DNA of 18,193 bases, taken from the NCBI GenBank assembly GCA_945860255.1, contig CAMAQI010000033.1:1-18193 (forward strand), read 5' to 3'. How positions within the stretch are numbered: the first letter of the stretch is position 1; each line of letters begins with the position of its first letter. Below, one piece after another: positions 1 to 7,983 of this stretch. The notes beneath the pieces were generated by a model. The model was not told where the DNA came from. It ran no database searches and was given only the letters and a program-made list of their open reading frames with translations. Source of the stretch: Methylacidiphilum caldifontis. GTDB taxonomy: Bacteria > Verrucomicrobiota > Verrucomicrobiia > Methylacidiphilales > CAMAQI01. The translations under genes were made by a program, and so were the position numbers.

Positions 1-47
1 CTGCCACCCCGTTACTCTTCTTCCCTCAAGGAAAAGAGAACGCAAAA

Positions 48-86
48 ACCCCTGATGAACTCGCGTTCATCAGGGGTCTTTCTTTA
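48..86 (+). terminator. Probable bidirectional intrinsic terminator
   Basis: Bases 48-60 and 65-77 form a perfect 13-bp stem with a four-base loop (TCGC). On the plus strand it is followed by a T-rich tail (CTTTCTTTA). On the minus strand it is followed by TTTTTGC, so it can also end the regulator transcript that finishes at 125. The stem and tails are read directly; the terminator function is inferred. Bases 1-47 hold no gene I can recognise. Confidence 0.85.
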
Positions 87-124
87 TCTGAAAATATCCA
101 CCACTTAATCTGACTCAACCTCCC

Positions 125-1105
125 TCAATTATTTTGAACCGCTACATCAATGTCGCGACAGGGTTGATGAATAGTCGTGAGCGGAACGGAGAGGAGAGTG
201 GCATATTTAACATCATCAAAGCCAACGACTCGGACATTGCGAGGAACCTGGATTCCCACACTCTCCAATGACCTCATCAGCAGGGCTGCAGTGTGGTCGT
301 TGGCACAAATAAATGCATCTGCTTGATTTCCGGCCGTCAGTGAACGGACAAATTTAAGATCAGCGGGATCGCCCAAGCGCACCCAATTCGGGGCGGGCTC
401 AATCCGATGCCGAACAAAGACCTCGCGAACCCCAGCAATGCGGGCCTCTACGGTGGGGGCTGAGTTCGGACGAGCCACAAAATAAAGGTGTCGGCAGCCA
501 AGTTTGAGCAGGTGACTAGCGATCTGATAGCCCGAAGCCATGTTGTCTAATCCCACGAGATCAAATTCACTTCGGTGGGGAAAGGATTGCAGATCGCGGT
601 CCAGTAAAACAACGGTGATCCCGGCGTTTCGCAACATTTCCGCCAGACGCCGGTTGACCTTGTCCTGTTCAGGATGAAGTTCACACGGTGCAAAGAAAAC
701 TCCACTCACTTTATTGGCGATGAAATGGCGGCAGATTTCTTCGGCGTGCTCAAAGCTAACGTCCTCCCTTATTTGCAGAGGAGTAGAGCCACCCCAGAGT
801 AATGTATAGTCATGTACCCGGGCTAAGCTGGCGAGTTCACCGCTGATCAATTGAAAAATTTCCGTGGTGGCCTGTCCAGGAATCAACAAGCCCAACTGAC
901 GGACCCTCGGAGGAACCTGGGAGGAGGCTCCCTTTCGCAGAAAGGTGCCAGAACCGGCCCGGCGTTCGATCAATCCCTCCGTCTGCAAATCTTGTAAGGC
1001 TCGGGCGACAGTCGGGCGCGAGACCTTGTATTTGTTCACTAATTCCATTTCACTGGGCAGGCGCTTGCTGGCATCAAAGCGTCCTGCTGCAATATCTGTC
1101 CGCAA
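125..1105 (-). CDS. GntR/LacI hybrid (AraR-type) sugar-responsive transcriptional regulator, probably truncated
   Basis: The protein is a GntR winged-helix DNA-binding domain (residues ~1-56, with RLPSEMELVNKYKVSRPTV and IERRAGSGTF) fused to a LacI-type periplasmic-binding-protein domain (~68-320). The latter carries GLLIPG near its start and FICANDHTAALLMRSLESVG and RVVGFDDVKYA near its end. This layout is that of AraR-like repressors, whose C-terminal domain binds a sugar. The listed start is TTG. The homology runs upstream through KISANL until an in-frame TGA at 1123-1121, so the first ~10-15 residues of a normal GntR domain are missing. The end is also abrupt: after HQPCRDI, members normally continue about 35-40 residues, but here only VAVQNN follows. 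It sits head-to-head with a GH32 remnant, whose gene it may once have controlled. Family assignment is firm; activity is doubtful. Confidence 0.82.
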   Translation of the reverse strand: MRTDIAAGRFDASKRLPSEMELVNKYKVSRPTVARALQDLQTEGLIERRAGSGTFLRKGASSQVPPRVRQLGLLIPGQATTEIFQLISGELASLARVHDYTLLWGGSTPLQIREDVSFEHAEEICRHFIANKVSGVFFAPCELHPEQDKVNRRLAEMLRNAGITVVLLDRDLQSFPHRSEFDLVGLDNMASGYQIASHLLKLGCRHLYFVARPNSAPTVEARIAGVREVFVRHRIEPAPNWVRLGDPADLKFVRSLTAGNQADAFICANDHTAALLMRSLESVGIQVPRNVRVVGFDDVKYATLLSVPLTTIHQPCRDIDVAVQNN

Positions 1106-1117
1106 ATTCGCAGAAAT

Positions 1118-1963
1118 TTTTCAAAAAACCTTACTCAGTGGGAAAGGGTGGGGCATATTCCCGGCTGGTATGAATGCCCAGAGTTTGTGCCATTTAAATC
1201 ACCGAGTACAGGCAAAGAACTATGGGTTCTTTACGGCTATTACAAAGGACCTCTTTACTTTGGCGAAGGTAAGTTCGAGAGTGCATCCTCGTATCTATTG
1301 GGTACCTTTGACGGTAAATCCTTCACGCCCCTGAGTGAAGTCAAAAATGCCCACTTAGGTCCGAACTATTATGCAGCACTTACCTTTGTGAATGCTCCAG
1401 AAAAAAATCCGGTCATGATGGGTTGGGTTAGAGGTCCCGATTACCCTGGAGAACCATTCAATCAATGCGCTTCCGTACCCCTGGAACTGTCCTTACAAAG
1501 TATTGAAAATGAAGATTTGCTTCATTTTTACCCGATCAAAAACCTAGAGAAACTTCGCGATGAGCCAGTTTTAGAAATGGTGAATCCGAGTGTTAATGAG
1601 GCCAATAAAAGGTTGGGCTCACTTTCAAAAGATCTTGAATACGATGTTGTGATGACACTAGTTTCTAATTCAGGCTCTAAAATGGATATTAAAATTTACG
1701 ACGCCCATTTTCAATATAGCCAGGAAAGTAAAAAAATCGAGCTTCGCGGAAAACACAGGAATTTGCATCCTTCTGGCACCATGGAAGCGAGATTCTTAAT
1801 TGACCGTGGTGTTGTAGAATCATTTTGGAATAAAGGTGAGGCTGCATTTTGCGTGGCTATTACCCACAAGCGAGAAAACTCGGTAATAGCGTTGAGTGGA
1901 GATATGGAAATTGAAAAACTTGTTGTCTATCCGATGAAGGGAATCTGGCCGGCTAACCATTAA
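1118..1963 (+). pseudogene. GH32 fructan/sucrose hydrolase, C-terminal remnant
   Basis: This is the 3' portion of a glycoside hydrolase family 32 gene (levanase, fructanase or invertase type, acting on fructosyl linkages). The reading frame is recognisable from FSKNLTQWERVGHIPGWYECPEF onward, with the first usable start a GTG at 1148. The ECP motif carrying the acid/base glutamate is present (Glu codon 1172-1174). The propeller strand YLLGTFDGKSFTPL follows, and then the C-terminal beta-sandwich, including RFLIDRGVVESFWNKG. About 40% of the enzyme is missing upstream: the NDPNG nucleophile block and the RDP motif, which lie before ECP in GH32, are absent. The remnant starts where the divergent regulator gene stops having homology. 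It would be catalytically dead without the nucleophile. The fragment could still be translated from GTG 1148. Confidence 0.85.
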
Positions 1964-1974
1964 CAACTATTGTA

Positions 1975-2037
1975 GAGCCTGTCCCAAAAGTAGGAATTTG
2001 TCAGGAGGCCAAATTTCTATTTTTGTGGACAGTGCTC
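1975..2037. repeat. Imperfect 63-bp palindrome, possible IS/MITE scar
   Basis: The left arm at 1975-1999 begins GAGCCTGTCCCAAAAGTAG. The reverse complement of the right arm (2011-2037) begins GAGCACTGTCCACAAAAATA. They match at 23 of 25 left-arm positions with two one-base gaps, around an 11-base spacer (2000-2010). It lies between the convergent GH32 remnant and tpsA. Neither side has a T-run, so a simple terminator fits poorly. The termini resemble IS5-type inverted repeats from memory only. It could be two element ends joined after internal loss. Confidence 0.6.
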
Positions 2038-2082
2038 ACGAATCAGCCTTTGGTCTTTAGTGGAGCATCAAAGAGTCATTAT

Positions 2083-5000
2083 TTATCTTTCACCGAACAA
2101 TCGCTGATACCATCGCATCAAGATTTTATTGGCTTCCGGATCTTGCTTCTCTGCTTTAATCATCTTTTGAGTCTCTAGACTGTTTTTTAAATCCGAGGTC
2201 TTGATTTGAGCGGTATTGGATTGAGGATCGATCCCTTGATGAATTCGATATTGATAGCGATTCGAATCTGTTGGATTAAAGGCGGGAGCTTTCAAAATCG
2301 GAGCCCTCTCGGAATTAAATGAGGTGAGGAGAATTTGGGAGGAGAGTGTCACTTCGGGGGTACTTCCCCCTCTCTCCGATTGAAGTTCTTGAAAAGCTGG
2401 GGAGCTACTCGGATTAAAGATTGTCGTTAGGGTTCCGTTTACAAATTGAAAACGGTAATTCAGGTCACTCGCTCCCGGTCCATTGGAGAGAACAATCGGA
2501 GAGGTGACGCTATTCGCCGCAGAGAAGGTTCCCAGCGTTCCTTGAAAGGCATTCACTTTGGTGTCTGTCCCAAGAAGTCCTGAGGGGTCGGAGTAGGTAA
2601 AGTTGGGGTTCGCCTCTCCATAATTTTTTTGTGCGTCATTTGCGATGAAGGTCAAGGTCGCTGCGGTTGCAAAAACAAAGCGATTTCCTGTTTGCGTGAT
2701 GCTTGTCGGGGCAAGGGTGTCGTAAGTTCCATTATAAAGATACTTCGAACTCAAGCCGCTGAGCGTCGCTGAAGGAGTCGCTCCATTCACTGTGATATCT
2801 GTAGCGGTCCCATTGGCAGCATCCGGAACATAAACGAGCCATTTGCCCGTTCCGGAAACTGCCAGGGCTCCTGCCCCTACGGCGTTGGAAAAAGCCCCCG
2901 TCGCAAGAACAAGGTTTTTGTTCGCACCCGCAGTTTGAATTCCATTCACCGTAATTCCGGAAGCCCCTGTTCCTGTGTTAAGCACGGTGACTCCATCGGT
3001 CCAAGTGGTTGCCCGCAGATCGACGGCCCCGGTTCCGGTTGTTTTTCCGATCACGATCCCTGAGTTACCGGCGGTGATCGTCGCCAAATCCGTTGAACTT
3101 AAATTGAAATCTCCCGTCGAGCCTGTATTGACTCCGATGGTTGTACTATCATTCAACGGTTTAAGATTCACTTTTCCGGTTGTTTGGAGGCTGAGATTTG
3201 CAAGCGAAATCGAATCGTTCCCCGCCGTCGCCGTATTTGAGATCAACGTGATGTCCCCTTTGGCAGAAGCGCCTCCGATGACGTTTGAGCCTCCATTTAC
3301 TCGAATCCCAAAATCAGTGGCGAGGGCTCGACCTGTTACCGTAATGGCACCCGTGCTTGAGGAGTTAACTTCGCTGTTCGTTAGGAGCCAAAACCCGTAA
3401 TTTCCCGTTCCCGCCGTTGCGCCTGTTCCATCGATAACAATCGATCCTGTGCCAGAGGTCGTTGCTTTTCCTCCATTAAAAAGGAGTACCCCTCGATTAC
3501 TCCCTCCGCTTCCATACCCGGTTCCTGTCAATGTCATATTGGCATTGACGGTACTAATTAAAGCATTCGTACCTTCTACCCGAACGCCATCATTTCCAGT
3601 GGTTCCATTTCCCCCCGATCCATTCACGGCAATCGTACCGGTACCCGTTGAATTAATCTGTCCACCAGAGCTCACAAAAACACCATAATTATCATTACTG
3701 CCTGCTGCCCCCGTTCCATTGACGGTTATCGATCCTGCTCCCGTCGAGTTTATAATTCCCCCATTAACAAGCCAAACCCCGATATTCGATACAGTGCTGC
3801 CGATGCCTGTTCCCGTGAGTACTATATTTCCATTCACAGTACTGATTAATGAGCCTGCTTGGTTAATCAGAATTCCGTAATTACTCGAGGTGCCATTTCC
3901 TCCTGTTCCATTCATTGTAATCGTTCCACTTCCGGTTGTACTCACGTTCCCCTGATTATTTAAGTAAATTCCAGCGGCATTGGTTGTTCCTGCAACGCCT
4001 GTTCCAGTTATCGTCGTATTTCCACTCCCGCTACTCACGTTCCCCAATTCAATCAATACTCCATAGATATTCGAAGCGGTTCCAACACCAGTCAAAGCGA
4101 TATTTCCCCCTCCGGAACTCATCGTCGCTGTTGTTGTGTTATTCCCAATAACAATAGCGCCACTCGTGCTTCCTCCATAATTTCCAACGCTGACATTCAC
4201 GCTGCCTCCATTCGTGGTAAGACTACTGCCTCCATCCATATAAAAATAGGCATTTCCGGCAGTTCGCTGAGCCGCCTGTGCTCCCGCATCATTAATCGTT
4301 GCTGTGTAATTTCCTCCATTGAGAGTTAACGAAATATTACTATTAAAGGTGATTCTTCGTCCCGCATTCGTTGTCAGACTCCGGCCAGAGTAAAGAGCCC
4401 CACTTGCATTAACAGTACTTGCAAAGGTAATATCGGTATTGGCTTGCAGGGTTACATTCCCCGTCGCCAGCAGCGATAAAAGATCGGTAGTGGTCAGATA
4501 ACTATTCTCCGCAACATTATCGGTAAATTGATCCAGATCACTGGCCAGAGTCCGATTGGTAAAAGCTCCAGGATTGGTATCTCTAATTTGTAAATTCTGC
4601 GGATCTAAAAGCAAACTTCCGTTGCCCCCTAAATCGACATTCCCTTGATAGACCAAATTCCCTTTTCCCGAAATTTCCACATTCGACCCCTTCGCTTCCA
4701 TCGCTCCATAATACTCCGTCACTCCATCCGACCAAATGACTAGATTCTTCTCCTCGCTTTTCTCTCCATTGCCATTGTTCGCAAAGAGTTTTGCCTCAGA
4801 ACTGATCTTCACCTGCTGCGCATTTTCAATGCTGCTCTCCTTCCCTTGAAATCCCCCCCCGATATTGAGCGTTCCGGCCCTCTCCCCACCACTGACATCG
4901 ATCGTTCCCGCGATTCCGATCTGATTCCCCTCAATCACGACCTTTCCCCCCTTTTGATTCCCGGTAGCCGTGATCGTTCCCGTGTTCCTGACCTTTCCCT

Positions 5001-5802
5001 TCGGAGCCCTGAGATAGACCTCTCCGCCAATCCGCTCCACTTGCGTCGCTTGGATAAATCCACCGTTATTGATCGCTAAACTCGAAAGAGACCCTGCCGC
5101 TTTCAGCTCCGTTCGAATCCCCGAAAGATACCCTTGCTGCTCAATCGCAGTCCCGGAGGGGAGTGTGCCGGCCTTAACAAAGATTCGCTCCGATCCTGCC
5201 GGTTTCAATAAAATCTCACTCCCCGAGGCAAGACCAACGGTTCCATTCTCGGCCCGAATCTCCCCGTAATTCTCAATTTGTCGGGCAATTAAAAAAACAT
5301 CTCCTCCTGAGGCGGTGATCTTGCCTAAGTTTGTGATCTTGGCACTGGAATCTCCTGAAAAATTCAGATCCCCTCCGGCGAGAAAGTGATCATTGGAAAT
5401 ATCGAGGGTACTCGCAATAAAGCTATTGCATTGAATGTTCGCCCCTGCCCCCATTAAAACACCGTTCGGATTGATGAGGTAAACATTTCCATTCGCTTGT
5501 AACGTTCCTAAAATGGAACTCAGATTTCCCCCTGTGACTCGATTCAAGACCGAGCTGGAAGCGGAGGGCATCATAAAGCGAGTCGTCTCATCCGAGGCGA
5601 TTGAAAAATCGCGCCAATTGAGAATCAATTTATCGGAGCTTTGATTAATCAGCGTCGTTTTTAAAATATCGGTGATGGTTGCCGAACCGGCAGCGACCGA
5701 ACCCTCCGTCGGATTGGAATACAAAAAATTCCCGATCCAGAGGGTAAAGAAAAACAAACCATAGAAAGTTTTCTTATTTCTTATAAAAGAAAAAGGGCTC
5801 AT
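2083..5802 (-). CDS. TpsA-type exoprotein with filamentous haemagglutinin N-terminal (TPS) domain and tandem beta-helix repeats
   Basis: This is a large (1239 aa) surface-exposed or secreted adhesin-like protein of a type Vb two-partner secretion system. A signal peptide covers ~1-30 (basic RNKK, then YGLFFFTLWIGNFLYS). The TPS domain (~31-215) carries NWRDFSIASDE, VLNRVTGG, LINPNGVLMGAGA and IARQIENYGEI; NPNG is the classic motif recognised with the TpsB partner. Residues ~216-557 are glycine/asparagine-rich beta-helix. About nine ~32-residue repeats (pattern STGxGxIxVNGTG...NYGVxV) span ~558-840. An MBG-type domain (AxxKNYGEANPNFTYSDPSG) is at ~1050-1127. A charged, non-repetitive tail of ~110 residues ends the protein. 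No toxin or protease domain is recognisable in the tail. It is transcribed divergently from its transporter, 153 bp away, rather than downstream of it. The ATG start has no clear Shine-Dalgarno. Confidence 0.92.
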   Translation of the reverse strand: MSPFSFIRNKKTFYGLFFFTLWIGNFLYSNPTEGSVAAGSATITDILKTTLINQSSDKLILNWRDFSIASDETTRFMMPSASSSVLNRVTGGNLSSILGTLQANGNVYLINPNGVLMGAGANIQCNSFIASTLDISNDHFLAGGDLNFSGDSSAKITNLGKITASGGDVFLIARQIENYGEIRAENGTVGLASGSEILLKPAGSERIFVKAGTLPSGTAIEQQGYLSGIRTELKAAGSLSSLAINNGGFIQATQVERIGGEVYLRAPKGKVRNTGTITATGNQKGGKVVIEGNQIGIAGTIDVSGGERAGTLNIGGGFQGKESSIENAQQVKISSEAKLFANNGNGEKSEEKNLVIWSDGVTEYYGAMEAKGSNVEISGKGNLVYQGNVDLGGNGSLLLDPQNLQIRDTNPGAFTNRTLASDLDQFTDNVAENSYLTTTDLLSLLATGNVTLQANTDITFASTVNASGALYSGRSLTTNAGRRITFNSNISLTLNGGNYTATINDAGAQAAQRTAGNAYFYMDGGSSLTTNGGSVNVSVGNYGGSTSGAIVIGNNTTTATMSSGGGNIALTGVGTASNIYGVLIELGNVSSGSGNTTITGTGVAGTTNAAGIYLNNQGNVSTTGSGTITMNGTGGNGTSSNYGILINQAGSLISTVNGNIVLTGTGIGSTVSNIGVWLVNGGIINSTGAGSITVNGTGAAGSNDNYGVFVSSGGQINSTGTGTIAVNGSGGNGTTGNDGVRVEGTNALISTVNANMTLTGTGYGSGGSNRGVLLFNGGKATTSGTGSIVIDGTGATAGTGNYGFWLLTNSEVNSSSTGAITVTGRALATDFGIRVNGGSNVIGGASAKGDITLISNTATAGNDSISLANLSLQTTGKVNLKPLNDSTTIGVNTGSTGDFNLSSTDLATITAGNSGIVIGKTTGTGAVDLRATTWTDGVTVLNTGTGASGITVNGIQTAGANKNLVLATGAFSNAVGAGALAVSGTGKWLVYVPDAANGTATDITVNGATPSATLSGLSSKYLYNGTYDTLAPTSITQTGNRFVFATAATLTFIANDAQKNYGEANPNFTYSDPSGLLGTDTKVNAFQGTLGTFSAANSVTSPIVLSNGPGASDLNYRFQFVNGTLTTIFNPSSSPAFQELQSERGGSTPEVTLSSQILLTSFNSERAPILKAPAFNPTDSNRYQYRIHQGIDPQSNTAQIKTSDLKNSLETQKMIKAEKQDPEANKILMRWYQRLFGER
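3283..4131 (-). repeat. Tandem beta-helix repeat tract inside tpsA
   Basis: Residues ~558-840 of the TpsA protein consist of about nine modules of ~32 residues sharing S-T-G-x-G-x-I-x-V-N-G-T-G followed by an N-Y/I/R-G-V/I hydrophobic pair. There is also a higher-order period. Modules 3-5 (619-714) align with modules 6-8 (715-810) at an offset of exactly 96 residues (SLISTVNGNI against ALISTVNANM). The corresponding bases are 3661-3948 and 3373-3660. The copies have diverged, so this is an old duplication. Confidence 0.75.
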
Positions 5803-5955
5803 AAATTATTTACAGTCTATTAACGTCACCCTTTCGTCAGGTGGACTTTCCTCGTTTTAACGGACAACTTCTCGAAAAATAAATTATCATTGCTTGTTGG
5901 CATTGCAAGTATTTTACGTTCTTGCACATAAAAACAGAATAAGTATATTTTACAA
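5803..5955. promoter_or_regulatory. Divergent intergenic control region of the TPS pair
   Basis: This 153-bp AT-rich spacer must hold the promoters of both divergent genes. On the plus strand, TTGCAC (5922-5927), a 16-base gap and TATATT (5944-5949) form a plausible sigma70-like promoter. Its start point would fall at or within a base or two of the tpsB ATG (5956), implying a leaderless message; no Shine-Dalgarno precedes that ATG. On the minus strand no convincing promoter was seen, only AT-rich hexamers such as TAAATA just before tpsA. All promoter calls are tentative. Confidence 0.35.
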
Positions 5956-7746
5956 ATGGATTTTCGGTTGAAGCGCAGACAGGGGTTTCCTCAGAGCCTA
6001 AGGGTATTGGGGGTATCACTCCTTTTCACTCTCTTTTTCGCTCCCGTTTTATCCGGACAAGATTTATTGCGGGTCGCCCCCCAGCTCCCCGAGGTGCAGG
6101 AACGGGGTCAGATTAAACAAACGGAGAAAATCAAAGAGAAAAGTACGGTTCAGAGCCCTGAAAAAGAGGGGCCGTTGATCGACTCATTTCAAGGATTAGT
6201 CCTCTGGAAAAGCTCTTTAGAAATGAAATGGGCGGGAGTTGATGCGGCTCAAGGACTAAAAACCGAGCTTCCGTTGATCGACCGAAAAGATTTAGAAAAA
6301 CATTTGGAATCCTATTGGCACAAACCGTTGACGGCAGAGGGATTGGCCAAATTGGTTCAACTTCTTGAAGGTTACTTTTTAAGAGCGGAATCGAAATGGG
6401 TGCTCGCTCAGGTGGAGGAACAAAAGATTAAAAACGGCGTTCTTCAAATCGTGATTGTCCCAGGAAAAGTAGGACAGGTTAAAATCACTGGAAACCGGTG
6501 GTTTAAAACCGAAAAACTTCAGGAACAATTTGAACTCAAGCCGAACGATCTGCTCAATCAGAAAGAGATGACTCAGGTGGTAGAAAAGTTTAATCAAAAC
6601 CCCTTTCGCCAAGGGGATCTCTATATGAAGGCAAGCGATATCAAAGGAGCCAGCGATATTGATTTAAAAATCCAGGATCGCTTTCCCGTCCGTATTTACA
6701 CCGGCTATGAGAATAATGGCAATAATTTAACGGGAAATGATCGCTGGTTTGCCGGATTCAATTGGGGTGATGCCTTTCGGCAAGGGCACTTGATGAGTTA
6801 TCAATTCACGACCGATGGCTGGTATGATCGTTTTAAATCCCATACGGGCAGTTACTCGGTCTTCATGCCTTGGGGAGGACAACGATTGGATCTCGTCGGT
6901 GGTTATTCAGAGGCCCAAGGATCCGTTTCTGATTTCAATATTCAGGGAAAAAGCTGGCTCGTCAGCGGTCGCTATCGAATTCCACTTCCAAAATTAAATG
7001 AAGTCCGTCAGGAGGTGAGCGTTGGATATGAATTTAAGCAAAGTAATAACAATCTGGAATTTGGGGGAGCCAATGTCTTTAACCATTTCAATGATGTCAG
7101 CCAATTTGTTGCCGAATACCAAGGGAGTCTTCCGGATTCCTGGGGCTCTACGCGTTGGAGTGGTAAAGTCTATGGCAGTCCCGGAGGGATGACGAAGAAT
7201 AATCTCAATTCCGTTTATCGTGAATCACGAGTAAACGCCAAGGCCGATTATCTTTATGCGCAAGTCGAGCTTGAGCGAAGATTTACCCTGCCTTGGGGAG
7301 TCAGCTCACGGCATCAGGCTCAACTCCAATGGGCGAGTGGCAATCTCCTTGGCAGCGAACAGATCGGGGCTGGCGGTCGAGAGAGCGTTCGCGGTTATTC
7401 CGAACGAGAGGCCAATGGGGATGAAGGGTTACTGATGCAAAACGAACTTTGGAGTCCAGCAGGGAGTTTAGGATCGCTCCTGAAAGATTTTGGAGTGACT
7501 GAAGCAGGGCACTACCAAGATAAGCTTCAAGGACTCCTTTTTTGGGATTACGGGGTTGTTCGCAATCGATTCCTATTGCGAAATGAAGATCGGGAAAAAA
7601 TCCTCTCCTCAGTGGGACTAGGAGCCCGTTACTCAATCAATACCTACATGAGTTTTCGCGGCGATTACGGGGTTCAACTCACCGATTCAGGGCAAAACAA
7701 TCCCGATAGTTACTTTGTTCATTTAAGTCTCACTTTGAGTTATTAG
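5956..7746 (+). CDS. TpsB outer-membrane transporter (ShlB/FhaC/HecB family)
   Basis: This 596-aa protein is the outer-membrane pore that secretes the divergent TpsA partner without ATP hydrolysis. The start is supported by a good signal peptide (MDFRLKRRQG basic region, then VLGVSLLFTLFFAPVLSG). A charged linker follows, then POTRA regions at ~77-170 and ~171-243, the second starting GQVKITGNRWFKTEKLQ and ending with NQNPFRQGDLYMKAS. The barrel runs from ~245 (RIYTGYENNGNNLTGNDRW) to the last strand, which ends ...FVHLSLTLSY with a terminal aromatic as expected for BAM-inserted barrels. The family's conserved loop-6 motif VRGY is present at residues 478-481. Length matches FhaC (~550-590 aa). 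The gene is full-length with no sign of decay. The substrate is very likely the protein encoded at 2083-5802. Confidence 0.93.
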   Translation: MDFRLKRRQGFPQSLRVLGVSLLFTLFFAPVLSGQDLLRVAPQLPEVQERGQIKQTEKIKEKSTVQSPEKEGPLIDSFQGLVLWKSSLEMKWAGVDAAQGLKTELPLIDRKDLEKHLESYWHKPLTAEGLAKLVQLLEGYFLRAESKWVLAQVEEQKIKNGVLQIVIVPGKVGQVKITGNRWFKTEKLQEQFELKPNDLLNQKEMTQVVEKFNQNPFRQGDLYMKASDIKGASDIDLKIQDRFPVRIYTGYENNGNNLTGNDRWFAGFNWGDAFRQGHLMSYQFTTDGWYDRFKSHTGSYSVFMPWGGQRLDLVGGYSEAQGSVSDFNIQGKSWLVSGRYRIPLPKLNEVRQEVSVGYEFKQSNNNLEFGGANVFNHFNDVSQFVAEYQGSLPDSWGSTRWSGKVYGSPGGMTKNNLNSVYRESRVNAKADYLYAQVELERRFTLPWGVSSRHQAQLQWASGNLLGSEQIGAGGRESVRGYSEREANGDEGLLMQNELWSPAGSLGSLLKDFGVTEAGHYQDKLQGLLFWDYGVVRNRFLLRNEDREKILSSVGLGARYSINTYMSFRGDYGVQLTDSGQNNPDSYFVHLSLTLSY

Positions 7747-7960
7747 CCTGTAGCAAATAGCTAACAGCCACCGGCAATGAAAAAAGAATTTGGCATCGAT
7801 TCGGAGGATTTTCAGGATAAAGACGGATGAATACGAGCTTGATAGCCGAATAGCTGGATAGCCTGATAGCTTAAATCCAAATTTTGAATTAGGAATTAAA
7901 AAACGGGTTTATCCTCCCCATCCTCCCTATCGATGCAAAAAAACTGCCTTTGAATTTCAC
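7747..7960. repeat. Dispersed palindromic repeat, copy A
   Basis: This lies between the convergent tpsB and GH110-like genes. The core 7794-7935 has inverted ends CATCGATTCGGAGGATTTTC and its partner ending CTATCGATG. Paired blocks CATCGAT/ATCGATG, GAGGAT/ATCCTC and AGGATAAA/TTTATCCT make a long imperfect hairpin around an ~86-base centre. Both flanks (AGCAAATAGCTAACAGCCAC on the left, AAAAACTGCCTTTGAATT on the right) recur around copy C, so the repeated unit exceeds the hairpin. I see nothing else in 7961-7983. Confidence 0.85.
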
Positions 7961-7983
7961 TGAATGGGATTAATTTTATATGA

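Noticed and set aside
3283..4131. Regularly spaced repeats that could suggest a CRISPR array.
   Set aside because: The period (~96 bp) is in frame, the copies are diverged, and there are no identical direct repeats with unique spacers; it is a protein repeat.
2975..5269. Long plus-strand open frames opposite tpsA.
   Set aside because: They are compositional shadows of the Gly/Thr/Asn-rich repeat codons; proline/serine-rich translations with no domain or start signal.
7301..7636. 111-codon minus-strand frame inside tpsB.
   Set aside because: It is antisense to conserved barrel strands, including the VRGY motif region, and has no independent support.
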